Assembly: GCA_910592005.1 (NCBI GenBank)
Contig: CAJVPP010000688.1
Location: forward strand, 1-27,676
Source: Funneliformis mosseae
Lineage: Eukaryota; Glomeromycota; Glomeromycetes; Glomerales; Glomeraceae
Length of the DNA: 27,676 nucleotides
Direction of reading: 5' to 3'
The notes under the pieces were generated by a model that saw nothing but the letters and a program-made list of their open reading frames with translations, ran no database searches and was not told where the DNA came from. Made by a program: the position numbers and the translations under genes. Within the stretch, counting starts at the first letter, position 1. Each line of letters starts with the position of its first letter. This document shows, piece after piece, positions 10,508-20,553 of the stretch.

Positions 10508-10867
10508 ATGAAATTCTCTACTATTCTTTTTATATTTGCTATTTTCGCATTCTTAGCAATTGATGTGTCCGCAAAAAAAAATTCATGCATCCAAAAAAAA
10601 AACGCTCTAGATGCTAAAAAATTGAATAGGAAATTCAAAAAACTCACACCAGACAGTCCTTGTACGTCTAATAAAGACGCTTGCATCAATAGCAAAATCG
10701 CCAAATGTGATAATGGCAAATTCGTCCTATTTCCATGTGGGCCAACTTTAGAATGCTTCGCTCTTCCGCTTGTAAATTCCCGTGGTACCTCAATTACTTG
10801 TGATACATCAGCAGACGCTTCAAAGCGTATTTCCGATGCTCTCAAATGCAAAGCCTTGACCGGTTGA
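10508..10867 (+). CDS. Small secreted cysteine-rich protein, CBM19-like (putative chitin-binding)
   Basis: An uninterrupted frame of 119 codons. Residues 1-22 are a clear signal peptide: MKFS, hydrophobic core ILFIFAIFAFLAI, and cleavage after DVSA. The mature part is about 97 residues, very basic at first (KK-N-S-C...KKLNRKFKKL). It carries eight cysteines, at 27, 52, 59, 67, 77, 83, 98 and 114. The core C-x6-C-x7-C-x9-C-x5-C-x14-C, with CDNGKFVLFPCGPT, ECFALPLVNS and GTSITC, resembles the CBM19 chitin-binding module of fungal chitinases. No catalytic domain is attached, so it is either a cell-wall protein or an apoplastic effector that could mask chitin; both are inferences. The ATG at 10508 is chosen because it starts the signal peptide and follows a TATA box at a sensible distance. 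There is no intron, and AATAAA-like strings downstream (ATATAAAC at about 10891, AATAAA at about 11092) can end the transcript. The gene shows none of the C-to-T damage seen in the repeats. The opposite-strand frame at 10480-10851 is only its antisense. Confidence 0.85.
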   Translation: MKFSTILFIFAIFAFLAIDVSAKKNSCIQKKNALDAKKLNRKFKKLTPDSPCTSNKDACINSKIAKCDNGKFVLFPCGPTLECFALPLVNSRGTSITCDTSADASKRISDALKCKALTG

Positions 10868-11235
10868 AATGCGCATATTCACAATATTTTATATAAACAT
10901 TTTTTTTATTGTTTAATCGGAAATTATAAAGTTTAATTAAAAGATAATTAGTGTTGCATTTAATTTTTATAAAATTTTCAACTTACCTTTTGATTGATTT
11001 TTTCTCTGTTCATTTTTTTTTTTTTTATTTCCCAAACCTCCGCAGATTTTCGTGATGATATATAACAAAATATTTAAAAATTCTGGCGAGAAATAAAGAA
11101 TTATTTTTTTCTGTGTAATTTTAATATCAAAATAATTAAAAATTATGCATTTGCACGTGATTGACTATATGCATACTCCGGATATTATACGGGGAGTATT
11201 AATTTCATTTTCATAATAAGTAGTTGGGAGCTAAT
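10868..11235. other. 3' flank of the secreted-protein gene, no gene seen
   Basis: AT-rich DNA with poly-T and poly-A runs and the likely 3' untranslated region. No open frame or repeat of note before the palindrome at 11236. Confidence 0.6.
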
Positions 11236-11267
11236 GGTTACGGTCATGACCGGTCATAACCGTGACC
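11236..11267. repeat. 32-bp near-perfect palindrome rich in GGTCA/TGACC
   Basis: The sequence beginning GGTTACGGTCATGACCGGTC equals its own reverse complement except at two symmetric base pairs. It is immediately followed by CGATCGGTCGGTCA. It is GC-rich in a very AT-rich setting and abuts the hAT-type element, whose target duplication lies 19 bases further on. Confidence 0.75.
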
Positions 11268-11294
11268 GATCGGTCGGTCAAAGGCTTCTGTGAC

Positions 11295-11890
11295 CAGTGT
11301 TGGCCTTTTAGACTAATGGGATTTTGGACCATTGGACCATTGGACTAATGGATTTAGTCCATTAAAATTTGGACTATTGGACTATAGACTTCATCCACCA
11401 ACTATAAATTTATTATAATTTTAGCACTATATTCATAATTAATAAAATATATATTATATAAATCATTTTTATTGATATTTGTTAGAATTTTATTAAATTA
11501 ATTATTATTACTTAATATAAAATTTGACAAATAATTAGGTTCCACTAACCTCTTAATTTAAATATCTAGATATATTCCATTTGGAATTTTGAACTCTAGC
11601 AGGATGAAGTAATTTTGAAATGCTTGTAATATTAATTTTCAAGCTCTCTGTCATCTGAAAAATCAAGGTCAGAACAGTAAAATCATTCTGTTTGAATGAA
11701 TTTATTATGGATCATTCAAGAAAAATGATTTTATTATTGTTCAAATTTTTAAGTTAGGCTAGCATTATAAATTTGGCTAAAATTATATAATCATAGTCCA
11801 TTTAAATTGGAATTGGACTGAACATCTCCATTAAGTTCAAAGTCCAATAGTCCATTATTGGGAATTAAATAAGGTCTAATTCCAATACTG
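11295..11890. mobile_element. hAT-type non-autonomous element (MITE) with 8-bp target duplication
   Basis: The left end CAGTGTTGGCC and the right end (read inward on the other strand) CAGTATTGGAATTAGACC match the hAT terminal pattern CAG-x-GTTGG. The flanks carry a perfect 8-bp direct repeat TCTGTGAC at 11287-11294 and 11891-11898, as expected for hAT insertion. Both ends contain many copies of ATTGGAC/AATGGAC in either orientation (for example 11330-11390 and 11798-11865), the kind of subterminal motif array that hAT transposases bind. The 596-bp length and lack of coding potential mean it needs a transposase from elsewhere. The intact duplication suggests a fairly recent insertion. Confidence 0.85.
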
Positions 11891-11898
11891 TCTGTGAC

Positions 11899-14576
11899 CG
11901 ACTGATTTGAGATTGAACAACCATGTTTTAAATAGTAAAATCACTTTGTATTAAATTAACAAAATCAATTTTGAAATTTTGAAAAAAAAAATTAGCTGAT
12001 TCTTGATGTATACTAATTTGCTAGAATAATTTTTTTTTGTGGGATCTTTTTCTACATCTCTTGCAAAACCACAGTTCAGAAATGCAATAAAATTGAGCTT
12101 GTTTTATTCTGTGATAATCATGAAGAGATCTGGATTTCAACCAGTATTAAGTAAATAAGTAGATGCTTTTAATCACATTTTTATTTTTACAAAAAGTTTG
12201 TCAATTTTTAGAAAAGCATGAAATACTTTCAAAGCTATAAATTTGCAAATTCTGCAAAAAACTAAGTTCAAGAACTAATAAGAATTATATATCTTAATAA
12301 TCCTTTTCTTTCTGCTAAAATATTAAGTTTATATATAGATTTTGATAATGAGATTTTAGGAGGTTTGATAGTGATAATATTTCATCAAATTTTACACCTA
12401 ATTTTTTAACTTGATAATAACAGATTAAGAGATGAAAAATTCAAAAAAATTACTTATCTTAAATTTATTAGCAAATTTAAGATTCATAAAATTAGAAGAT
12501 TATAAAAATTATGAGAAGAGATAATTAATAATTGAATATTTAGTTATAAGAATATTAGAATTATAAAGGTATTAATGAATATTAGAATAAATGACTTTTA
12601 AATCATTATAAGAAATAGAAAAATAAAATTCATGTTAAGTTTCAAATAATTATTAATTTACAATAACAAATTTAGTATTATAAAATAACCTATTTAATAT
12701 ATAAATACAGGAATAGTTGAATACTCAATTACATAATTTTATGGTAATAAAGATTCAAAAATTATTTATAATAATATTTACTAATAGTATAAATTATCTA
12801 ATTATGATCTAAATGTAAAACATATAATGCAAATAAGAATTTATTGTATTTTTGAAACTTATCTTTTAATAATATGAAAGATTAGTATAAAATAAAGGCA
12901 AAATATTAGTGATAATATTGGTTTTATAAGTTTTTAGTCTATCAATGATTTTAATTAATAATTATATAATATATAATATTATTCTTAATTAGTTTAGAAA
13001 TGAATGTATAAAATAAGAAATACTATTTTAGCTAATAATAATCTAACTATTTAATAATTATTTATACATTCATGTTAATTTATATAATATAGAATGAGGA
13101 TTAAAATACATCAGGTAAATAATCAACAAATTTAGCTCTAAATACTTCAAATACTAATACTAAAGGAAATTTTATTGCCTAATGTATCTATATTAATTAA
13201 ATTTTTATTTATTTTAAAAAATATTATCTTATTATAAGTGCTGAAAAGGTTTAATATATATTTTGTGAATTTTCTTAAGGCTTTAAACTATTATTTAATT
13301 TTATACAAAATTAAAAAAAATAGTTAAATAAGCTTATCAGGCATTTTTAAAAGAATATTAAAAGGTATTAGTTAAACAGTAATTCTTATAATATATTTTT
13401 TTTTAAAAAAATAAAATAGAAATAAAATGTATTAATATTAAACATTCAATTTTTGTATTATTAATAAAATTGAAAAATATTGAAAGAAAAAGTCTAATAG
13501 ATATTAGATAATTATTTAAACAATTTTTTAGAATAAAATATTATTCAAAATAAATGATTAAATATTATTTAAAATAAATAATAATAATTAAATGATTTAT
13601 TATTATTTAATTATAATAATTATAATACATTTTGCTATTATTTATATTTTAAATATTATAATTAATTTTAACTATCATAATGCATTTTAATTTTTAATTT
13701 CTTTAAGTCAAAATATTTTAACTTAAAAATTTTAATTTTAATTTTATATTTAAATCTAATTATATGATTTATTGATAATAATAATATAAAATCAAAACAA
13801 CTAAAAAAGTATATTATAATATAAAAATTATTATTATTAAATATTTATAAATAATATATTAGTAATTAAATAATATAAAATAAATAATAAAATCATATTT
13901 TAAAATTTAACAAATTATATAAATTTAAAAATAACACTTTAAATTTGAATAAATTTGATCAATTTCAAAAAAATAAATAGTTTTTAATTTTATATAAATT
14001 AGTTATAAGTTTTATATATATATTATTTATGATTCTTTTAATATATTACTTAAATTTAAATTATAATAATACTTTTTATATTAAATATTTTATATTAATA
14101 TTAATAAAAAAAATTAATACAAAAAAAATCTAATAATAAATTTATTTGCAATCTATTTTTTTTTGAAAAATATAAAAATCCCATTATAGACTATAATCTT
14201 TTTATTGAAATTATATTAATATATATTCTAAAGATTTGTATTACAATAATATCTAATTCTTTTTCTTATATAAATGTTATTTTTAATATTAAAAATGTTA
14301 CTTTTAAATTACTGTTAAATTGTATTATTAAAAGAATAAGATTAATTTTAATATAATTTAAGTTTATAAAATATATATTTAGATTCTTTTATACTTAAAT
14401 ATAATAATAATAGATTAGCTATTGACTAAAATTAATCTAATAAAATTATATATTAATTTATTAAATCAATAATCTGTATAAAAAATAAATGAAATAGTAA
14501 AGGTTATTTTTAAGTTTTTTTATTAGTTTTAAAGATATTTATATATTTAAATAGAAAAGTTATCATTTTTTAAATA
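11899..14576. other. Extremely AT-rich DNA without genes
   Basis: G and C become scarce, especially from about 12.3 to 14.5 kb, where runs of A/T dominate and TpA is very frequent. No open frame of useful length, no RNA gene and no paired element ends were found. This is the most gene-poor part of the window and could be heavily mutated old repeat DNA. Confidence 0.7.
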
Positions 14577-15173
14577 CAGAGGGTGGATAAAAGTTAATGA
14601 ATACTTTTTTACCAAATAAAAAACTTATAATTCTTTAGCATTAATAATAAAATTCTAATATTATTTTATTTAGAGCTGATTAAGGCATATATTTCATATT
14701 AAACTTTAGTGCTTGAGTGGGCCTCCCTTTGTTGCAATCACAGCCTGAATTTGCTGTAACATGCTATCAACTAAATTTTTAATAGTATGCATTAGAATTT
14801 CTCACTATGCCTTTTTAATATAACAGTTAAGGTCAATAAGATTCAATGGTAGTTTTTTATATGCACGAATATTTTTTTTAATATTAGCCTATAAATTTTC
14901 AATTGGGTTAAGATCAAAACATTAGGCTGGTCAAGTAAAATATAACTCTGTATTATTCTTTGGTTAATTCTTTATTTTGTTCCATTATTTTTCAATTTGG
15001 TAGAGATAAAGTGAATTAAGTCAAAATAACAAAAACAACACAAATTTTTTTATTTTGATTATGTAAATAAACAATAGACAATCATATAATCGCAGTATAG
15101 TATTATAATTATATGATAAAAATTTGTTAAATTATATTTATAAAAGTATCCGTAAACTTTTGTTCACCCTCTG
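14577..15173 (-). mobile_element. Tc1/mariner deletion derivative with 34-bp inverted repeats
   Basis: The left end TA|CAGAGGGTGGATAAAAG and the right end, whose reverse complement is TA|CAGAGGGTGAACAAAAG, match at 29 of 34 positions counting the flanking TA. TA is present on both sides, as Tc1/mariner insertion requires. The 597-bp body encodes, on the minus strand, only the C-terminal part of a transposase. DLNPIEN at about 14900, which contains the last part of the DDE-family SPDLNPIEN motif, is followed by ANIKKNIRAYKKLPLNLIDL and ends with VDSMLQQIQAVIATKGGP at about 14710. TAG and TGA replace expected Trp codons, and TAA replaces the Gln before the SPDLNP position, so the remnant is also inactivated. 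It is an internally deleted, dead copy whose ends are still recognisable. Confidence 0.85.
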
Positions 15174-16454
15174 TATAAACTTTTGTAAGATATTTAAATA
15201 TTTACATAAAATAAAAGCAAATTTCTTATAATTTCTAAAAGTTATAATCATTTATTAGTTGATATAAATCTATTAATAAATATAATTAATTTTGATTTTT
15301 TGAATTAAAATGTTTTGCTTTATTAGAAGATTTATATTTCGTAATAAAATATCTAATATTCATTTTATAAAAAAAATTAAAAATAAGATTATATAAGAAG
15401 TTTGCTAGAAAATCAGACTCTGAAAATTTTTTGACTAAAATTAAGATCTTATTATATTTAATCTAATAATATCAAAACTAAAATACAATAAAATCAAAAT
15501 TTTATTAAAAAATTTCAAATACCTGATTTTTCTAATAAACTTTTTATATAATAAGATAAATAATAAATACTTTAATACTTTTTTAATATTTTAAATACTT
15601 TCAAAATAATAATAATTATTATTCTATTTAGTATTATTAAATAAAATTAAATTAATATATTTTTATATTAAATTTATTATTTATTATAAAATTTACTAAT
15701 AAATATGTATGTAATTTTAAGATAAATAAGTTATAATTTTATTAGTATTTTTTTATAATTTTATTAAAATTATTATTAATTTTTTTTAAAATATTAGCTA
15801 TATAAAGATTAATATAATAAGTAAAATATAGAAGATATATTATTTAGATGAAGAATTTGAAATAAACATCTATAAATAATAATTTAAAAAATTAGTTATA
15901 ATTAAAAATATTTTATTATTTTTATAACTTATTTAACATATGTATATTTAGCAGTACTATCTGTAATAATTGCTAAAATTTTAATATCAACATTCTTTAT
16001 ATTTTTAGTTAATTTTTAATTTTAGCTTAATCTTTCTCCTTTTAACTTTAATCTATATTTATATTTTTTATTTTCTAAACAAGTACTAAACTATTAAATT
16101 TTATTAAAATATCATCTACTAATTTTGATTTATTATATTGTCTATTTATCTAATATTAACAATATTCTAATATTATTATTTTTTGTATTTTTGCTTAACT
16201 CTATGTGATCTTTCTTATAAACTAAAAATTAAATAATCTTCAAAATGTTTTGATAATAAAAAATCTTACATTTAGATATTTTGTGATTTTATTTTGCAAG
16301 TTTCAATAAATATTATCACAAAATCATATCATTTATAAATATATTTATAAGATATTTAATTGAACAGATACTTAAATATTTCTTTATATTAATATGATAT
16401 ATTTTTTAAATATAAATAAAGATTATAAGAAATAATCTATCTATTATTAATAAA
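15174..16454. other. AT-rich DNA without recognisable genes
   Basis: No open frame or repeat with clear ends. A pyrimidine-rich stretch at about 15990-16220 has slightly more complex composition but shows no motif. Confidence 0.6.
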
Positions 16455-17570
16455 GCTCTGAAAAGTTCAGATTAATCTAAAATTTTAGTTCAGATTAACT
16501 TCAGTTCAGTTTTAGATTGCAAAAAATTAATCTGAAAATTTTAATTCAGTTCAGATTTTTTTCGGATTATAAATCTAATCTGAACTGAAAAAATCTAAAC
16601 TGAACTGAAAATTTCAGATTATTCAAAAATTTCAAATCATTTGGAATGATTAAATTTATTGTTTTAAAAGAATAATAAAAGAATCGTTCATTTGAAACAA
16701 TTAAAGTTATTATTTCAAACGAACAATAAGAAAATCATTTGATTGAAACAATTAAATTATCATTCTAATCGAATGATAAAAGGATCGTTCGATTAAAACA
16801 ATAAAATTATCATTTCAAATGAATGATAAAAGAATCATTCAATTAAAACGATTAAATTATTATTCTAAAAGAACAATAAAAGAATCATTTGATTGGAACA
16901 ATTAAATTATCATTTCAAAAGAAATCATTCATTTAGAATAATTGAAGTTATCATTTCAAACGAATAAGAAAAAAATCATTCAATTGGAATGATTAAATTA
17001 TTATTCTAAAAGAATGATAAAAGAATCATTTATTTAGAATGATTAAAGTTATTATTTCAAACAAACGATAAGAAAATCGTTTGATTAGAACGATTAAATT
17101 ATCATTCTAAAAGAATAATAAAAGAATCATTTATTTAGAATGATTAAAGTTATCATTCTAAATGAATGATAAAAAAATTGTTTAATTAGAATGATTAAAT
17201 TATCATTTCAAAAGAATGATAAAAAGATCATTTATTTAGAATGATTGAAGTTATCGTTCTAAATGAACAATAAGAAAATCATTCAATTAGAATGATTAAA
17301 TTATTATTTTAAAAGAATAATAAAAAGATCATTCAATTGAAATAATGAAATTATCATTCCAAACAAATAATAAAGAATCATTTCAAACAATCTGAAATTT
17401 TGGATTAATCCAAAATTTTCAGTTCAATTTAGATTTTTACCAGTTTACGGTTCAGTTTGGTTTTGGATTAGCATTTTTAAGATTTATAATCTGAACTGAA
17501 CTGAACTGAAATTATTAGTTCAGTTTCAGATTGGCCTATAATCTGGACTGAACTAAACCATTCAGAACAT
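16455..17570. mobile_element. Inverted-repeat-framed element with minisatellite core
   Basis: Both edges are filled with CTGAACTGAA/TTCAGTTCAG motifs in inverted arrangement (16456-16620 and 17390-17570). The outermost strings CTCTGAAAAGTTCAG (left) and GTTCTGAATGGTTTAGTTCAG (right, reverse complement) are related. An 11-base string ATTATTAATAA occurs just outside each edge (16443-16453 and 17573-17583), which might be a target duplication or chance in AT-rich DNA. No coding sequence is present. The structure suggests a non-autonomous DNA transposon of unknown superfamily. Confidence 0.5.
16637..17385. repeat. Palindromic minisatellite, about 50-bp period made of 25-bp hairpins
   Basis: Roughly 14 units of 50-51 bases. 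Each unit is two 25-base halves, and each half is a short hairpin: ATCATTC, five-base loop, GAATGAT. The loops alternate between AATTA/GATTA/ATTTA types and TAAAA/CAAAC types, so two unit types alternate for part of the array and give a dimer of about 100 bases. One unit is truncated (about 16870-16920). Some arm changes are matched on both sides (ATCGTT with AACGAT as well as ATCATT with AATGAT). Confidence 0.8.
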
Positions 17571-18639
17571 TAATTATTAATAATAATATTTCTTATAAAT
17601 ATCTTTCTATCATCTTTTCTTCTATTTTTTTACAAAAAGATTATGAATGATTTCTTTTAATTTTAATTTAAATACTCTTATAACTATATTAGATTAATCA
17701 TTTATTTATTAATTTAGCAAGAGTTTTGTTATAATTTCTAGCTAATTGGAGTTATAAGTGATAGTATTTTTAGTTTTATTAGTGAAAAAAAAATAATAAA
17801 AAACTGATTTATTATATCTGAATCTTTTTTTATTTATACTTACCTTGCAAAGTAAAGTTTTTTAACATATTGACTTCATAGTTTTTATTCTCTTATCCTT
17901 TAGTAATGCATGTTTCTTATATGTTATCAAAAAAATAATTATTCAAAGAACTATCTGTATATGTTACTAAAATTGCTAATAAATTTGATGTAAAAATAAT
18001 ATGACTTATTCTCTGAAATTAAAGAATCTTTTCTGAAATTAACAGTAATAAACTCTTTACGTTTATCCAAATTAATACTTTTTTCACTGTGAATTTTAGT
18101 AGAATTATTAATATTAAATTTAATAGTAATTTTACTACAGAAATTGAAAAAAATAATGCATGTGATACTAACATTAACAGAGATGTAGAAAATTTTATTA
18201 ATATCCAATAATGTGATTACAAGATTTAAGAAGTCTATCATAATAAATTTGGCAGAATTTTATCTGAATACAATGTCCTTATCAAAACTTTCTGAAATGA
18301 AATGATCTAATATTATATAATTGTTTAAAGAATTCAAATCGATTTTGAACAATTGAGTTAATTCATCCCTTAAAAAATAGGAATCATTTTTAAGCAAGTT
18401 TTTTAATGCAAATAAGGAAGAGGGATACTATAAATTATTTGAAATTGTGAGTTGTGAAATTTATCAATTTACTAGAGAAAATATCAGAAAAGACATTATG
18501 AAAAGTTTTTATTATGGTAAAGGGCTATATAGTATCTTAGATTAAATTTTGTATTTCCTGAATCACATAATCTCTTTGCCAATGTAAATATTAGAAAAAT
18601 TTAAGCACAAACATATAAATAGAGAATTGTAAATAACTT
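17571..18639. other. AT-rich DNA with unidentified coding-like texture
   Basis: Bases about 17945-18570 on the plus strand read as short peptide stretches broken by stops (for example KIANKFDVKII and FTTEIEKNNACDTNINRDVENFINIQ), as expected of a decayed protein gene. I do not recognise the family. The 96-codon minus-strand frame at 17951-18241 is most likely the shadow of this. I could not find the left end of the Tc1 element here. Confidence 0.35.
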
Positions 18640-19462
18640 GATGCATTAAATGATCTAAGAACTACGTCAAGTAATATGATATCTTAAAAATGATGAATGT
18701 TCAACTGCAATACAAATTCAAAAAACTTAGTATTAATTATGATATAAAAGTTTTTTCAGAAACTGTTCATCGAGTATTTAAGAAGAATAGCTTAAAGTCA
18801 GCTACAAAAATTAAAAAACCTTTATTATTACAATATCATAAAAAAGCTTGATATAAATTCGTAAAAAAATATAAATATTAGAGTTTTAAAGATTGGAAAA
18901 AAATAATATGGTCTGATAAGAGTAAATTTAATATAATTGGATTAGACAGTCATCAATATTATTAGAAGTAAAATGAAGAAAGTTTAAAAAATAATCATGT
19001 TAAGGGTATAGTCAAGTTTGATAGTAGTGGTATTTTAGTATAGGGTTGTTTTACAGCTTAAGAAATAGATATTTATGTCATATTAATGATGGGTTAGATG
19101 TAGAATTATATATTTAAATTTTAAAAAATGATTTTTTTAGAATACTTGATTATTATAATATAGATATTAATAACATTATCTTTTAGCAAAATAATGATCC
19201 TAAACATATAGCAAAAATAACAAAAAAATGGTTGTGAATAATAAAATAGCTGTTTTTGAATAGCTGGTCTAATTCCTAGATCTTAACCCTTTTGAAAATA
19301 TGTGAAGTGAAGTTAATTGACAATTATGAAATAGTCACAAGTATATAAAAAATAATGATCTTTAGAATAAACTTCAAGTAATATGAAATAATATTGAACT
19401 TGAAATCTGTACCAAACTAATCAAAATTATGATAGAATGAGTTGATGATTTATTTTTATAAA
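18640..19462 (+). pseudogene. Tc1-family transposase pseudogene, hypermutated
   Basis: Readable transposase sequence includes ETVHRVFKKNSLKSATKIKK (about 18763), IIWSDKSKFNIIGLDSHQYY (about 18907), a GIL-V-stop-GCFTA block where VWGCFTA is expected (about 19030), NNIIF-stop-QNNDPKH for the FQQDNDPKH catalytic block (about 19170-19210), and LDLNPFENM for SPDLNPIENMW (about 19280-19305). These are the DDE blocks of Tc1 transposases. About 15 stops occur, nearly all at positions where the family has Trp or Gln, plus one at an Arg in ERVDDL. In the WPAQSPDLNP block the copy reads stop-L-V-stop-F-L-D-L-N-P, each change explained by C-to-T or G-to-A. D of WSDE is followed by K, a G-to-A change. A right terminal repeat lies at about 19940-19973. 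Confidence 0.8.
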
Positions 19463-19939
19463 AAAGATAGATATACAAGATGGTAGATAATAAATATAAT
19501 AATATTTTTATTATTTTAATTTTTATATTTTATGAAAAATATATTGTTAGATTTAAAATTTTGTTGAATTTTATTAGATTTTTGTTAGATTTTATAAAAT
19601 TTTAATAAAAAAAAAATTGTATTAGAAAATTAATTTTAAAAAAAAAATAAAATAAAATAAAAAGAAAAAATCTTCTATTTTTTAGTAATTAGAAAGTATT
19701 ATTTAATAAAAAAAAATTATTAAATGAAATTTTTTAATTTATAAATAATTAAAAATACAATAAATAAGTAATTAATGATAATGTTTAAAGTTTAATTAGA
19801 ATAATGATATTTTTCATCATTATATACTAATCTTATTCAATTTTTTTTTAAATAATAGCTATGATTTATAACTTTAAAATATATATATATATATTATTAT
19901 ATAATGCAATCATGTGATATAAATAATTAGCAAAACTTT

Positions 19940-19975
19940 GTATTACTTTTTGTATTTCTTTTATGAGTCACTGTA
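19940..19975 (+). repeat. Right terminal inverted repeat of the Tc1 element
   Basis: On the minus strand it reads TA|CAGTGACTCATAAAAGAAATAC, a typical Tc1 end (CAGTG after TA). It lies about 480 bases 3' of the transposase remnant. The left partner was not located in the window, probably because of mutation or rearrangement. Confidence 0.6.
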
Positions 19976-20369
19976 TACAATAGTAGTTATAAGTATCTGA
20001 CTGATACTACAAGTAAGTAAATTCAAAAAAATTTTTTTATTTAAAAAATATATAACTAATTAATTAAAATTAATACATTGTATAGTTACTATTTAATTCT
20101 ATAAATGCAATTACAGTCAACTTTTATTATAACAAATTCTATATCTTAGACCTCAACTTCACTATAAGGCTATAGTAAAAATTTTAAGAGATTTGATTAG
20201 CCAATTCACTATAACAAAAGTATTTTTATTATATTTATTTAAAAAATTTATTATATAGTGCAGGTCATCTAAAGACTATATTGCTGTGCTATATTCTAAA
20301 ATTTAAAATTTGAGTTATACAAAAATTTTATATATAAATTATTAAAAAAAATTATAAAAAATAAATAAA
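19976..20369. other. AT-rich DNA, possible pogo-like end at about 20113
   Basis: The string ACAGTCAACTTTTATTATAACAAATTC at about 20112 resembles the CAGTCAAC-TTATAAC ends of pogo/Fot1 elements, but no partner end or transposase is visible. The rest is low-complexity DNA running up to the LINE leader. Confidence 0.35.
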
Positions 20370-20553
20370 AAAAAAAGAGGAACTCTTTCCCATCGATCAC
20401 TTTTCAAAAATAAAGTCTAAGAAAATAAAAATGTTCACCTCCAAAGTTCTATTATAGTTTTGACTCCATTAGTTAGTCTTATAGTTCTACAACAGCTCAA
20501 ATACACTTTTACAACTAGGGAAGAGTTTACTTTAGAAGTTACTTTTATTCAAT

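Noticed and set aside
10480..10851. 123-codon frame antisense to the secreted-protein gene.
   Set aside because: It is the reverse strand of a well-supported gene with signal peptide and cysteine pattern, and shows no domain of its own.
12300..14500. Mitochondrial insertion as an explanation of extreme AT content.
   Set aside because: No mitochondrial protein, rRNA or tRNA motif could be read. Old mutated repeat DNA explains it equally well.
16637..17385. CRISPR array.
   Set aside because: The repeats are contiguous palindromic units of about 25/50 bases that vary by drift, with no unique spacers between identical repeats, and the genome is eukaryotic.
17951..18241. 96-codon minus-strand frame as a gene.
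   Set aside because: Low-complexity Asn/Ile/Lys/Ser composition in AT-rich DNA. The plus strand has better coding texture, and no motif or promoter supports the minus frame.
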